The translations under genes were made by a program, and so were the position numbers. DNA of 10,218 nucleotides from Roseimaritima sp. GTDB taxonomy: Bacteria > Planctomycetota > Planctomycetia > Pirellulales > Pirellulaceae. Of this stretch, positions 1 through 9,311 are shown piece after piece. Location: the NCBI GenBank assembly GCA_007124075.1, contig SLFV01000027.1, positions 1-10,218 on the forward strand, given 5' to 3'. Below the pieces are notes generated by a model that worked only from the letters and a program-made list of their open reading frames with translations, was not told the DNA's origin and did not search any database. The first letter of the stretch is position 1. Every line of letters begins with the position of its first letter.

Positions 1-424
1 CGCTATGCTCCTGCATCGCTTCCAGTAACGCCGATTGTGTTTTCGGCGTTGCCCGATTGATTTCGTCCGCTAACAGAATGTTTGTAAACACGGGACCGGG
101 TTGAAACTGAAATTGACGCTCGCCCGTGGCGGTTTCGGCTAATAGGTTGGTGCCCAGTAGGTCTGCGGGCATTAAGTCGGGTGTGAATTGAATTCGCGAG
201 AAACGCGACTCCAATAAATCCGCAAGCGTTCTGACAAGCAGCGTTTTTCCTAGCCCAGGCACTCCCTCCAGCAGCACATGCCCACCGATGATCAGCGCTG
301 TTAAAACACCATCGACAATCGCTTGTTGGCCGACAATGACCCGCGCCATCTCTGTTTGTAAAGCACGAAAATCTCTACGAAATGCAGCTAATTCATCACG
401 CAGATCATCCGCCAGATCGCTCAT
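1..424 (-). CDS. MoxR-family AAA+ ATPase, N-terminal 141 residues (cut by window edge)
   Basis: The reverse strand reads open from an ATG at 424 to the left edge, so only the N-terminal part of a protein usually a little over 300 residues long is present. It contains a Walker A motif GVPGLGKT (residues 54-61) and a Walker B ILLADE (116-121) that runs into the family signature [18 protein letters not shown]. These are diagnostic of MoxR ATPases. Such proteins act as chaperone-like ATPases, often beside genes for DUF58 and VWA-domain proteins, and are linked to metalloenzyme maturation or cell-envelope processes. Any such partners would lie to the left, outside the window. No strong Shine-Dalgarno precedes the ATG, so the start is chosen from the family-like N-terminal helix (starting [12 protein letters not shown]) and is slightly uncertain. 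A 191-bp gap separates it from the next minus-strand gene, so co-transcription is possible but not shown. Confidence 0.93.
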   Translation of the reverse strand, partial: MSDLADDLRDELAAFRRDFRALQTEMARVIVGQQAIVDGVLTALIIGGHVLLEGVPGLGKTLLVRTLADLLESRFSRIQFTPDLMPADLLGTNLLAETATGERQFQFQPGPVFTNILLADEINRATPKTQSALLEAMQEHS

Positions 425-492
425 GGGTGACAGACTAAGGAAGGGATGGTTCGCCACCGAGGTGGCTGGTCACTGGTTATCGCTGACGACGC

Positions 493-511
493 CGGTCGCC
501 AAAATCGACCG
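493..511. other. Small inverted repeat in the intergenic gap
   Basis: CGGTCG (493-498) and CGACCG (506-511) can form a 6-bp stem with a 7-nt loop between the 139-aa gene and the MoxR gene. No T-tract follows on either strand, so it is not a convincing terminator. The rest of 425-615 shows nothing recognisable. Confidence 0.25.
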
Positions 512-615
512 ATTCAACACTGTAAACCGTTTTGGCCCGTAGCACCATCGGCTACCGGTTTGCAACGTCGCGGAAATCGCTGCCAAACCCGATCAGATGA
601 GACCCAATCTGCTGA

Positions 616-2606
<1,991 letters not shown>

Positions 2607-2640
2607 GCGACGCCGCACGGCCGCTACGAACCGGTGCTTT

Positions 2641-2665
2641 CCCGGCCCCGCGCTGTGGGGCCGGG
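2641..2665. terminator. GC-rich hairpin between convergent thiC and flgE
   Basis: CCCGGCCCC (2641-2649) pairs perfectly with GGGGCCGGG (2657-2665) around a 7-nt loop. One more T-A pair can form outside. It starts 34 bp after the thiC stop and lies 56 bp beyond the flgE stop, so it could serve transcripts from both sides. Neither strand has a real U-run after the stem, so it may act as a factor-assisted terminator or 3'-end barrier rather than a canonical intrinsic terminator. Confidence 0.6.
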
Positions 2666-2720
2666 ATAATGTCCAAACGTCGGCCGCCAACAAGTTTGGG
2701 CTCTTTACAACAATAGACGT

Positions 2721-5162
2721 CTATCGACGCATGTTCAGAAGTTCGCCCAGGAGTTGCTGCGTGGTGGTGATCACGCGGCTATTTCCTCGATACTGAGTGC
2801 TGGCCAAGACGAGGTTCACCAAGTCACGGCCGATGTCGGTGTTGCTTTGTTCCAACGCACCACCAATCACCGCTCCCAACCCATTCTCGCCCGGTCGGCC
2901 CATTACCGGCAGACCCGTGTTGATTCCTTGCGCATAAAGGTTCGTACCGCGACCTTCCAAACCAGCCGGATTGGCGAATCTGGCCAACAGCACTTGCCCT
3001 AAATCCTGGGTGATACCGTTGCTGAAGACCCCGCGAATGCCTCCGTCTTCACCGACAACAAACGAATTCAGCACACCGGGAGCACTACCATCCTGCCGCG
3101 TGGCAGCCAGCGAAGCGTCGCGAGTGGCAAGCCCCGAAACGGCTGAAAAATCAAGATCAAATTGCAAGGGGCTGACGCTTGGGACGCCAACACGATTGAT
3201 GTTCACACGATTGTTGGTAGCGGCGACAAAGTTGCCGTTGCCATCAAAGCTCACCAGCCCCGTTCCAACCGCGATACCCTGACCTTCCTGAGATTCATTA
3301 CCCGGGCTGTCGGCGTACCAACGGTAGACCGTTTCTTCATCGTTTCTTCGCTCCAAAGTCGCAGTGACACGAACGTTGATGGGAACGCCCAACGTATCGT
3401 ACACGATAAAATCGGTGGCCGCACTTTGCCCGCGAGCTTCTTGAATGGTCCCAAAGGCAAGGTTTGGCACCGAGATATTTCCTTGTCGGTCGCGCAGTCG
3501 AAAAGCGGTTAAATCAACCTCCAAGGAGTTCAATTCGCCCGTATTGCTGACGAATCGGAGGGCCCCGTCGTTGATCGAACCTCCCGGTAGGAGGGTACCC
3601 GATTCGCCGGTCATCAGATTTTGCGAGGAAGGAATCGGATTTTGAGAATCAACCTGAGTCGTCTGAATTCCCGAGGCGGCCGACATAAAGTCGATTAAAT
3701 GCTGCACCGTTGTCGTTTCAGTGATTTCAAGCGATTTCCGCCCCAAGGCCCGACCACCTTTCCGGCCCTGATAGGTTAAGGTCCCCTCGCGGAACAGGTT
3801 GTCGTAGGTCGCACCGTCGCGCCGCAGAACGTTGGTTAGCAACGTGCTGCTGTTGATGGGTGGTCCGTTACGATTCAGGACCTGATTGCCGGGCAGCGTT
3901 AAGTCCGAAATCTCAGCGTCCGTCCGACTGTCCGTGAAGGTTTCACCGGGCCGCACGGTATCGACCAGAAAAAAGTTGTTCTGATCGCCCGCGAGGTTTC
4001 GATAAATTCGGATCGAATCGTATTCCGGAAAGCCGTCGATTTCCGAAGGAGTTGGCGGAACAGGAAAACCATCCAGCATCAAACGTCCGTCGACCACGTT
4101 CCGCGGACCAATGATTTCGCTGGGGCGACTTTCCGCTTCGCCATCGCGATGGTACGTGATCATGTACGAATAGTTGCCCGTTAGATTGGTGCGATTCGCC
4201 GGACGATCTAAATTGATGCCGATCGTCCCGTCATCGGTAAAACTACCCCCAGCAGCTGCCGTTCCCAGAAAATAGGCCTGATTACCATCAGCATCGGTTC
4301 GGTAAATATTCACCTGGGGGTAATCGCGTCCGTCAGGATCGACGGGCAACGAACTTAACTCCACACGATTCCCCGGCCCCACGGTCGTCGATAGCGGATT
4401 GCTGAGCATGGATTCATTACCAGCACCATCAACCAACGCAAACCGATATTGGTAGGTACCGGCAGCCAGACTGCCGTTTCCATTGGTCGTCAAAGAGACA
4501 TTCGACGACGTCGCGACCGGAGCGGTCATCATCCGTACGCCCGCTGCCGTGGGACTGGGAACATTAGCATCCCCCAAAATTTGACTTTCGATGACGCCCG
4601 AGGTGTCGGAAAGTTCTCCTTGCGGTGTCAAGGAACCTTCCAAGGTGACAAACTCGGTAGCCTTGGCGATCGTCTTGGAACCCAGGGGAACCGTCAGTGG
4701 AACAACCTCCGACTGCTGCACTCGAAACAATTCATCGACGCCGAAGCCCAACAGTCGCTGCCCGGTTGAGTTCACTAGTTCGGCATCGGCATTCAGTTTG
4801 AAAATCCCGTTGCGACTGTACAACTGCTCGCCCGACGAACCCTCGACCATAAAGAAACCGTCGCCTTGGATCGCCAAATCAGAGGGATTGCTGCTAATTT
4901 CGATCGTACCCTGCCCGAAATTTCCCGAAATCTCCGCGATTTGAACCCCCAAGCCAACTTGACGCGGATTCGTTCCTCCGTTGTCCCCGGACGGTGCGGC
5001 CCCCAGCGACATCGTCTGCAGGAACTGTGTCGAATAGACGACTCGCGATTCCTTGAATCCAACGGTTTGGGAGTTGGCCAGGTTGTTACCGATCACATCG
5101 ATTTGAGTTTCCGCAGCCGTTATACCCGTTAACGCGGTCGACAGAGCCGATGCCAGTCCCAT
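2721..5162 (-). CDS. flgE: Flagellar hook protein FlgE, enlarged form
   Basis: FlgE polymerises outside the cell into the hook, the flexible joint between flagellar rod and filament. The N-terminus has the rod/hook signature, including IDVIGNNLANSQTVGFK (residues 21-37), and the conserved block DLAIQGDGFFMVEG (95-108) follows. A FlgE D2-like block lies at about 581-700 (YDTLGVPINVRV; later GLVSFDGNGNF). The C-terminal helix that packs with the N-terminus in the D0 core is at about 764-808 (EQSNTDIGRDLVNL). At 813 residues it is about twice the E. coli protein (around 400). Much of the excess is an insert at about 220-440 with two related beta-rich units (about 232-318 and 327-419). The protein contains no cysteine, so the Cys-Lys hook crosslinking known in spirochaetes is not possible here. 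The ATG at 5162 has AAAGGA five bases upstream, overlapping the flgD stop, so translation is probably coupled to flgD. Confidence 0.95.
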   Translation of the reverse strand: MGLASALSTALTGITAAETQIDVIGNNLANSQTVGFKESRVVYSTQFLQTMSLGAAPSGDNGGTNPRQVGLGVQIAEISGNFGQGTIEISSNPSDLAIQGDGFFMVEGSSGEQLYSRNGIFKLNADAELVNSTGQRLLGFGVDELFRVQQSEVVPLTVPLGSKTIAKATEFVTLEGSLTPQGELSDTSGVIESQILGDANVPSPTAAGVRMMTAPVATSSNVSLTTNGNGSLAAGTYQYRFALVDGAGNESMLSNPLSTTVGPGNRVELSSLPVDPDGRDYPQVNIYRTDADGNQAYFLGTAAAGGSFTDDGTIGINLDRPANRTNLTGNYSYMITYHRDGEAESRPSEIIGPRNVVDGRLMLDGFPVPPTPSEIDGFPEYDSIRIYRNLAGDQNNFFLVDTVRPGETFTDSRTDAEISDLTLPGNQVLNRNGPPINSSTLLTNVLRRDGATYDNLFREGTLTYQGRKGGRALGRKSLEITETTTVQHLIDFMSAASGIQTTQVDSQNPIPSSQNLMTGESGTLLPGGSINDGALRFVSNTGELNSLEVDLTAFRLRDRQGNISVPNLAFGTIQEARGQSAATDFIVYDTLGVPINVRVTATLERRNDEETVYRWYADSPGNESQEGQGIAVGTGLVSFDGNGNFVAATNNRVNINRVGVPSVSPLQFDLDFSAVSGLATRDASLAATRQDGSAPGVLNSFVVGEDGGIRGVFSNGITQDLGQVLLARFANPAGLEGRGTNLYAQGINTGLPVMGRPGENGLGAVIGGALEQSNTDIGRDLVNLVLASTQYRGNSRVITTTQQLLGELLNMRR
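3906..4469 (-). repeat. Duplicated beta-sandwich-like unit inside flgE
   Basis: Two protein-level repeats, residues about 232-318 and 327-419 of FlgE, share the order G-x-Y-x-Y, then DG...ES..S, then GP-N-V/VV, an L-P/F-P-V turn, a Y-x-x-(V/I)-x-IYR strand, (F)FLG/V and G-x-(S/T)-FTD. This suggests a tandem duplication of an Ig/FN3-like fold in the variable outer part of the hook subunit. The copies are diverged and not obvious at DNA level. The fold assignment is inferred from pattern only. Confidence 0.6.
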
Positions 5163-5167
5163 GACAG

Positions 5168-5173
5168 TCCTTT
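5168..5173 (-). promoter_or_regulatory. flgE ribosome binding site overlapping the flgD stop
   Basis: On the minus strand the bases read TAA-AGGACTGTC-ATG. The Shine-Dalgarno AAAGGA shares two bases with the flgD TAA and sits five bases before the flgE ATG. This is a typical arrangement for translational coupling between cap and hook protein. Confidence 0.7.
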
Positions 5174-5624
5174 ACACGGAGTTGATTTGACGAATATTCC
5201 TAATATCTATCGTCTTCCCTTCAACATGAACTTTGGTCATACGTTGATTTGCTTCGTCAGTTTCTACCGTCACCCGGTCGACAATCCCGTTGACTTCGGT
5301 CCCCTCATCGGCCAAAGCCTGAACTTCGCGACCTATCAGATTGCTAGCGGTTACCAATTCCTGGCTGTTTGAGAGCGAAGTCAGGGTTCGTGTCAGTTGG
5401 TCGGTCGCTCCAATCCCACGGATTTGTCCGATCTGTTGCAGCATCTCCGCATTACTCATTGGCTCCAACGGATCTTGGTTTTGCATCTCCGTAATCAGTA
5501 GCTTCATGAAATCATCCATGCTCAGATTCGTCAGCCCGTCGCGATTCTGAGTGTTTGAGGCATCATTGGTTCCTCGAATGCTAGCGGCGCCGGCGGGATT
5601 GATAGCTGTCATTACTCGTTCCAT
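5172..5624 (-). CDS. flgD: Flagellar hook capping protein FlgD, short form
   Basis: FlgD forms the scaffold cap at the tip of the growing hook and is needed for FlgE polymerisation. The 150-aa product has the FlgD N-terminal signature: FMKLLITEMQNQDPLEPMSN (residues 39-58), followed by AEMLQQIGQIR. A conserved LIGREV (96-101) opens a beta-rich C-terminal part (GIVDRVTVET, VHVEGKTIDI) ending in the usual I-x-x-I motif. It is shorter than the 231-aa E. coli protein and close to the roughly 140-aa FlgD of Bacillus; the discrete Ig/FN3-like domain seems absent. The start is ambiguous. The ATG at 5624 has no Shine-Dalgarno, while the ATG at 5612 (codon 5) has a weak GGAACGAG just upstream, so the true start may be four codons later. 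The flgE gene follows after 9 bp. Confidence 0.92.
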   Translation of the reverse strand: MERVMTAINPAGAASIRGTNDASNTQNRDGLTNLSMDDFMKLLITEMQNQDPLEPMSNAEMLQQIGQIRGIGATDQLTRTLTSLSNSQELVTASNLIGREVQALADEGTEVNGIVDRVTVETDEANQRMTKVHVEGKTIDIRNIRQINSV

Positions 5625-5700
5625 GGTTTGATGTAGTTGTCAAAAGACACAACAACCGCGCGGTGGTTTCCGACCGGTTCCGAAGATCGTTTTAAGGGTT

Positions 5701-5728
5701 GCATCGGCAACGCCGCTACCGCAGTTGA
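5701..5728 (-). promoter_or_regulatory. Possible sigma-28-like promoter upstream of flgD
   Basis: On the minus strand TCAA (5728-5725) and GCCGATGC (5708-5701) are separated by 16 bases. The flagellar sigma-28 consensus is TAAA, about 15 bases, GCCGATAA. That gives three of four and six of eight matches at near-correct spacing, about 77 bases before the flgD ATG. It is the only candidate I can offer in the 193-bp gap 5625-5817. No terminator is obvious there. Confidence 0.2.
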
Positions 5729-5817
5729 GGGACCTGCGAAAGCGGACTTTGTATTTTGGCTCTTCCGCAGAATCTGTGGGCAGATTGATATCGGATCTCG
5801 ACAGCGTTTCAGGGTTT

Positions 5818-7434
5818 CTAGGGCAGTCGATAGACCGCGTAGGTAGCGTTCGGTTCCCAAGGGGTCGGATAGACTTGTCGCAACGGTAGATTGAAGGGAG
5901 TAATTCTCCGGTCAACAACCATCCACTGAGCCCCAAATTCGCGTTTGAATGCTTCCAATTCCGCGTACGAGATCGTCACTTGGGCACGCCCCATCGATTG
6001 CGGGAAAACACGTTCAAACCTGGATCGCCAATGACGCAATGATTCCGCATCCTGAGGTACATCCTTGAAATTCACGACCTCAGCACGATGTGCGAACCAT
6101 TTAAATGTTTGTTGATGCCTGGGGGTCAGGAACACGTCCTCGGGGTTAGAATTGAATCGAATCCACTCGCAGACCTTTTGCCAATCGGCGAAGACTTGTT
6201 GCCGAACTGGGAGCGAGGCATCCGATGCGTGCCCATGGGCACCCTGATCGGCAGCCGGTGGAATTGCGACTGAAAATCGCTCGGCGACATGCTGAGCAAT
6301 CAGCACGACACCGCTTAGCGTTAGCGTGATCGCCACGAAGCCAGCCAGCATAGGTGCGATGCGGGTGGGCGCATAAGCTAAACGAAGCGTTGCAATGGAA
6401 AATAAAATCGGGACCATTGCATCGGTCATGCGAAACCAGTAGTACCGCAGCAAGCGGGCTGCCCATTCAGGATGTTGACGGGTCAGCCAACCGATCAGAC
6501 CGCCCACCACTGCCAAAGCCACTGCTCCTGCGGTGAACAACATCAGAGTTCGGAAACGCACATCAGACTTCTGCAACGCGCAAACGACCACGGTTAAAAG
6601 CAAAAGCCCACCGTGACGAAGGTACCAGCTAACAGGAAAATGGCTGGGCAACAAATGATGTGGCAGGCGATCGAAGACGTAGACTTGGGCCGCAAAAACG
6701 CTGGCAGCGGGATCGGCTGCGGCTGAAAGCGACAATCCTGGAATCAGGCCAGCCAGCGAAAACAGCCCGCCACCAATCAGCCCAGGCAACTGATGCCACA
6801 ATCCGCTGTGGCTGCGGCCAATCGCTAACCAAATCCCAGCGGCAATCAGCACGCTCCAGCCACCGACTAAGACGTGAAACGCACTAGCCAAACCCAGTAA
6901 CGGCCAAACCCAGGGCCAACGCTGCCGCAAAGTTTGTTCCAAGGCCAGAAAGACGCATCCGTAAGCGGGCACCTTCGCTTCCATCCCGCCAACAATCCAT
7001 TCTCCCGCAAGGTTGCCATGCGATAGGGCGGGTAACCAGATACAGGCGCTGGCCACGCACGCATACCGTACAGGTACTAGGGACCAACACAACCGGTGCC
7101 ACCCAATTGCAAGCAGCGTCCAGCCCACCAACCGACCAATCCAAGCGGTGGTGTCCAAAGCGAAGTAGCGGGTCAGCCAACCATAGCACCAATAAAATGT
7201 TGCATGGGCGTTGCCGCTGGTCGCAAACAAGTCGCCTGCACACCAGGAGGGATCCCAGAAGTGCTTGGCTTTGACCAAGTAATGCGCTTCGTTGATCGCG
7301 GGAGCTGGATCACCGGCAAACGCTACAAAAACTAGCAGCACCAAGCAGATTTCCCAAATCCGTCGTGGCACGGAAATCTCAGCTCGCGATGCTGATTGCG
7401 TGCCACGGACGGGTATGGTTATGGTATCGCTCAT
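5818..7434 (-). CDS. Polytopic membrane protein, GT-C-like architecture, planctomycete type
   Basis: This 538-aa protein has about ten predicted hydrophobic segments by eye (around residues 26-40, 100-118, 124-137, 157-166, 175-190, 193-206, 217-240, 274-288, 296-317, and 339-382 as one or two). A soluble C-terminal part of about 150 residues follows (390-538). After the first membrane segment comes a conserved-looking acidic loop, NEAHYLVKAKHFWDPSWCAG (48-67), then AHATFYWCYGWLTR. The tail has CEWIRFNSNPEDVFLTPRHQ (422-441) and QTFKWFAHRAEVVNFKD. A carboxylate in the first outside loop and a soluble C-terminal domain are typical of GT-C glycosyltransferases (PMT/ArnT-like). I recall similar planctomycete proteins carried under a domain of unknown function (possibly DUF6798), but cannot confirm. 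The frame is open upstream to 7794, overlapping the next gene, so the ATG at 7434 (MSDTITIPVR) is preferred. It lies 10 bp after the stop of the upstream gene, so the two are probably one operon. The enzymatic role is unproven. Confidence 0.75.
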   Translation of the reverse strand: MSDTITIPVRGTQSASRAEISVPRRIWEICLVLLVFVAFAGDPAPAINEAHYLVKAKHFWDPSWCAGDLFATSGNAHATFYWCYGWLTRYFALDTTAWIGRLVGWTLLAIGWHRLCWSLVPVRYACVASACIWLPALSHGNLAGEWIVGGMEAKVPAYGCVFLALEQTLRQRWPWVWPLLGLASAFHVLVGGWSVLIAAGIWLAIGRSHSGLWHQLPGLIGGGLFSLAGLIPGLSLSAAADPAASVFAAQVYVFDRLPHHLLPSHFPVSWYLRHGGLLLLTVVVCALQKSDVRFRTLMLFTAGAVALAVVGGLIGWLTRQHPEWAARLLRYYWFRMTDAMVPILFSIATLRLAYAPTRIAPMLAGFVAITLTLSGVVLIAQHVAERFSVAIPPAADQGAHGHASDASLPVRQQVFADWQKVCEWIRFNSNPEDVFLTPRHQQTFKWFAHRAEVVNFKDVPQDAESLRHWRSRFERVFPQSMGRAQVTISYAELEAFKREFGAQWMVVDRRITPFNLPLRQVYPTPWEPNATYAVYRLP

Positions 7435-7444
7435 GCCGCACAAG

Positions 7445-8971
7445 CTACTTCTTTCGACAAAGGATGACCACTGTCGCGTGACGAAAATGGTCCGACCGGG
7501 AGAATTCCTTTTCCATCGTCGGAACAATGGCTTCGGGACCCTCTCGCATTGAGGCTTGAACCGTGATCGCAGCCCGCCGCTGATCGCAGCCAGCAAGGTG
7601 ATTTGCGGCAGCAGTTTCCAAACCCTCGGACGTCGCCAGTGGCCCAGCAGACATCCATAACACCTCGCCAGGCAAAAGCCGGAATTCATGATCCTGGTGA
7701 ATGTAATCGACACGATTACATAGTGGCTCATTATGAATTCCAAGTGGTCGATAACCGTATTGACTGACAATGAGTGAGTCAATTCCACCAGCACATGCGT
7801 AAAGCGCCTCGCCAGTATCGGGGTTGATCCGAGCGTACATTAGCGAAACCAGTTGTACACCTAGATTGGTTTGCCACAACGAATCCGCGACGCGCTGCAA
7901 GACCTGACGGGGTGTCAGCCGATACGCCAGGTGAGACTGGAACGCCGATCGAGCGGTGGCAGCAATCATCGCGGCCTGCGGACCGTTAGCATGTGCCTGG
8001 GCAAGCGCAGCAACTAGCGAGCCATCGGGTAATGCATCCCAGGTGTACCAGGTGTCCAGCAACGGTTTTGGATGCCCCTGGATGCCGTCGACATACCAGC
8101 CGGGTGCCAGGTGGGTTGCCTTGGGCAGTGCGGCTTGTTGCCATTTCACGATTTCTCGCTCGCCACTTTCGGTTGATGGGCCTTCCTTGCACTGCGATCG
8201 TTGCCAGGAGCGAATTTCCGCTGCGACGCAGCGAGCGGTTAAAGATGCTGCCGCGCGGGCTGAATCGTCGATAAGCATCGGTCCTGTGTTCCAAAACCAG
8301 AGCGTGCCCACTGGCAATTCATCGACACAGATCACCGCACAGATCGCGGCCCCCATCGGAATCGGACTTTGGTAGATTTCGTCTCCAGCGGCACAATCCT
8401 CTATGGTCACGACCCCTGACATCATTGCCTCCAAATCGGCTAACGATCCGCGCAACGGGCGCGGAGGTTCGCTGAGGTACCGATCAGGCAGACCGAACTG
8501 GGATCGCATCTTTAGTTCTGTCGTGTCGTCGTCTAGCATGTAGATCGCGGCGGCGGTACAGCCAATCGCCTGAACGGCGTCGCGCAAGATAGCGTCGACG
8601 CTTTCCAAAAAATCATATTGCTGGTCGATGTCCCAGGGGATTTGGCTTTTCGCTAATAATTCGGCGTCCTGGCGACGAACGGCTTGTTCGGCATCTCGAA
8701 GGCGAACGATCACCTTGGATCCCGCAGCAGCCAATTGACGTGCCTGATGCATTGGCAGCCGTGGTGGTTCCGCGGTTTCGCTATCGGTTTCTCCGGCGGC
8801 GATTAACTTTGGTGGGCCGATCCAATGCGCGCGGTTGTCCAATCGCCAACCTGTCGTTGCTTGAAAGCAATCCCAAAACGCAGCCAGTTCGTCGGTCAGC
8901 TTACCAGCATCTTGATTGGACGAAGTATCCGCGCGATGTAATCGTAGGTAGCGAGGAGTTAGCGTGTTCAC
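7445..8971 (-). CDS. GAF domain plus SpoIIE/PP2C-like domain, probably inactive phosphatase
   Basis: The 508-aa product has no membrane segment. Residues about 111-255 look like a GAF sensor domain (DFLESVDAILRDAVQAIGCT, AAIYMLDDDT, later PIPMGAAICAVICVDELPVG). Residues about 280-505 follow the order of a SpoIIE-type PP2C phosphatase: LPDGSL (314-319), G-P-Q-A-A (330-334), YACAGG (391-396), LLPGEVLWMSAGPL (432-445) and HATVVIL (498-504). Family members dephosphorylate anti-sigma-factor antagonists. The metal ligands appear replaced: the usual DVSGHG reads QAHANG (325-330), the TDG aspartate is Ala 442, and the final DD pair is Arg-His (497-498). The first motif GGDFYD is LLDTWYT, perhaps keeping one Asp. 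Loss of activity is inferred. A GTG start at 8971 has GGAAAAG nine bases upstream, but the frame stays open into the repeat at 9039, so the start is uncertain. The membrane-protein gene follows at 10 bp. Confidence 0.8.
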   Translation of the reverse strand: MNTLTPRYLRLHRADTSSNQDAGKLTDELAAFWDCFQATTGWRLDNRAHWIGPPKLIAAGETDSETAEPPRLPMHQARQLAAAGSKVIVRLRDAEQAVRRQDAELLAKSQIPWDIDQQYDFLESVDAILRDAVQAIGCTAAAIYMLDDDTTELKMRSQFGLPDRYLSEPPRPLRGSLADLEAMMSGVVTIEDCAAGDEIYQSPIPMGAAICAVICVDELPVGTLWFWNTGPMLIDDSARAAASLTARCVAAEIRSWQRSQCKEGPSTESGEREIVKWQQAALPKATHLAPGWYVDGIQGHPKPLLDTWYTWDALPDGSLVAALAQAHANGPQAAMIAATARSAFQSHLAYRLTPRQVLQRVADSLWQTNLGVQLVSLMYARINPDTGEALYACAGGIDSLIVSQYGYRPLGIHNEPLCNRVDYIHQDHEFRLLPGEVLWMSAGPLATSEGLETAAANHLAGCDQRRAAITVQASMREGPEAIVPTMEKEFSRSDHFRHATVVILCRKK

Positions 8972-9038
8972 GTTGTTGTTCTTTTCCAGTGTCTGCCAGG
9001 CTTCCGATGCCTGTGGGTAAAGCCGCTTGATCCTTAGC

Positions 9039-9098
9039 AGCCTGTTGAAAAAGGAATCCGACCCTCTCCAAAAAGTCAGACCCCTTTTTTAACAGGCT
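9039..9098. repeat. REP/MITE-like palindromic element
   Basis: This 60-bp imperfect inverted repeat has outer arms AGCCTGTTGAAAAAGG (9039-9054) and CCTTTTTTAACAGGCT (9083-9098), with one mismatch in 16. Inside are two related blocks, TCCGACCCT (9057-9065) and TCAGACCCC (9076-9084). Size, intergenic position and structure fit a repetitive extragenic palindrome or a very small non-autonomous element. I recall similar sequences scattered in planctomycete genomes but cannot verify copy number here. On the minus strand it ends about 67 bases before the GTG start at 8971. Confidence 0.65.
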
Positions 9099-9263
9099 AC
9101 CAAGGCTGAGCTTTCGGAAATGGTGATCCAGCCAACGCCAACGTTCTGCGAAGAGACGACGCTAGCATCTAAACATGGGGATCGACAGGCGGTATAGTTT
9201 TGCTGAGTAAAAAGGTCTAGCTAACCAGGAAGGTTTGCCGGCTAGTTTGCCTTACTAAATTAT

Positions 9264-9291
9264 TTGTCAGGATCGATTTATTCGATACCAT
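9264..9291 (+). promoter_or_regulatory. Possible sigma-70-type promoter for the oxidoreductase gene
   Basis: TTGTCA (9264-9269, five of six to consensus) and TACCAT (9286-9291, four of six) are 16 bases apart, about 20 bases before the ATG at 9312. The spacer contains the inverted repeat ATCGA-TTTAT-TCGAT (9272-9286), which could be an operator but is short enough to be chance. Confidence 0.3.
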
Positions 9292-9311
9292 CCGACTATG
9301 CGAGAAATAGG

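Larger units (their letters stand above)
8972..9311. other. Divergent intergenic region
   Basis: These 340 bases lie between the divergent GAF/SpoIIE-like gene and the oxidoreductase gene. They hold the palindromic repeat at 9039-9098 and a candidate promoter at 9264-9291. Between 9099 and 9263 I see only short chance-level repeats (for example GTTTGCC twice near 9233-9250) and no credible gene. Confidence 0.6.

Noticed and set aside
5702..5722. GG-N10-GC spacing resembling a sigma-54 promoter (CGG...TTGCC) upstream of flgD
   Set aside because: Only the GG and TTGC elements match; the TGGCACG part is poor, and this minimal pattern is frequent by chance in a sequence of this composition.
5612..5936. 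Short overlapping minus-strand open frames between flgD and the membrane-protein gene
   Set aside because: They overlap the end of the membrane-protein gene or the flgD start in other frames, have no ribosome binding site and show no familiar composition.
7435..7794. 120-codon N-terminal extension of the membrane protein
   Set aside because: It would overlap the 3' end of the GAF/SpoIIE-like gene by about 350 bases and reads as an out-of-frame shadow (rich in Arg, Cys and Trp, no domain).
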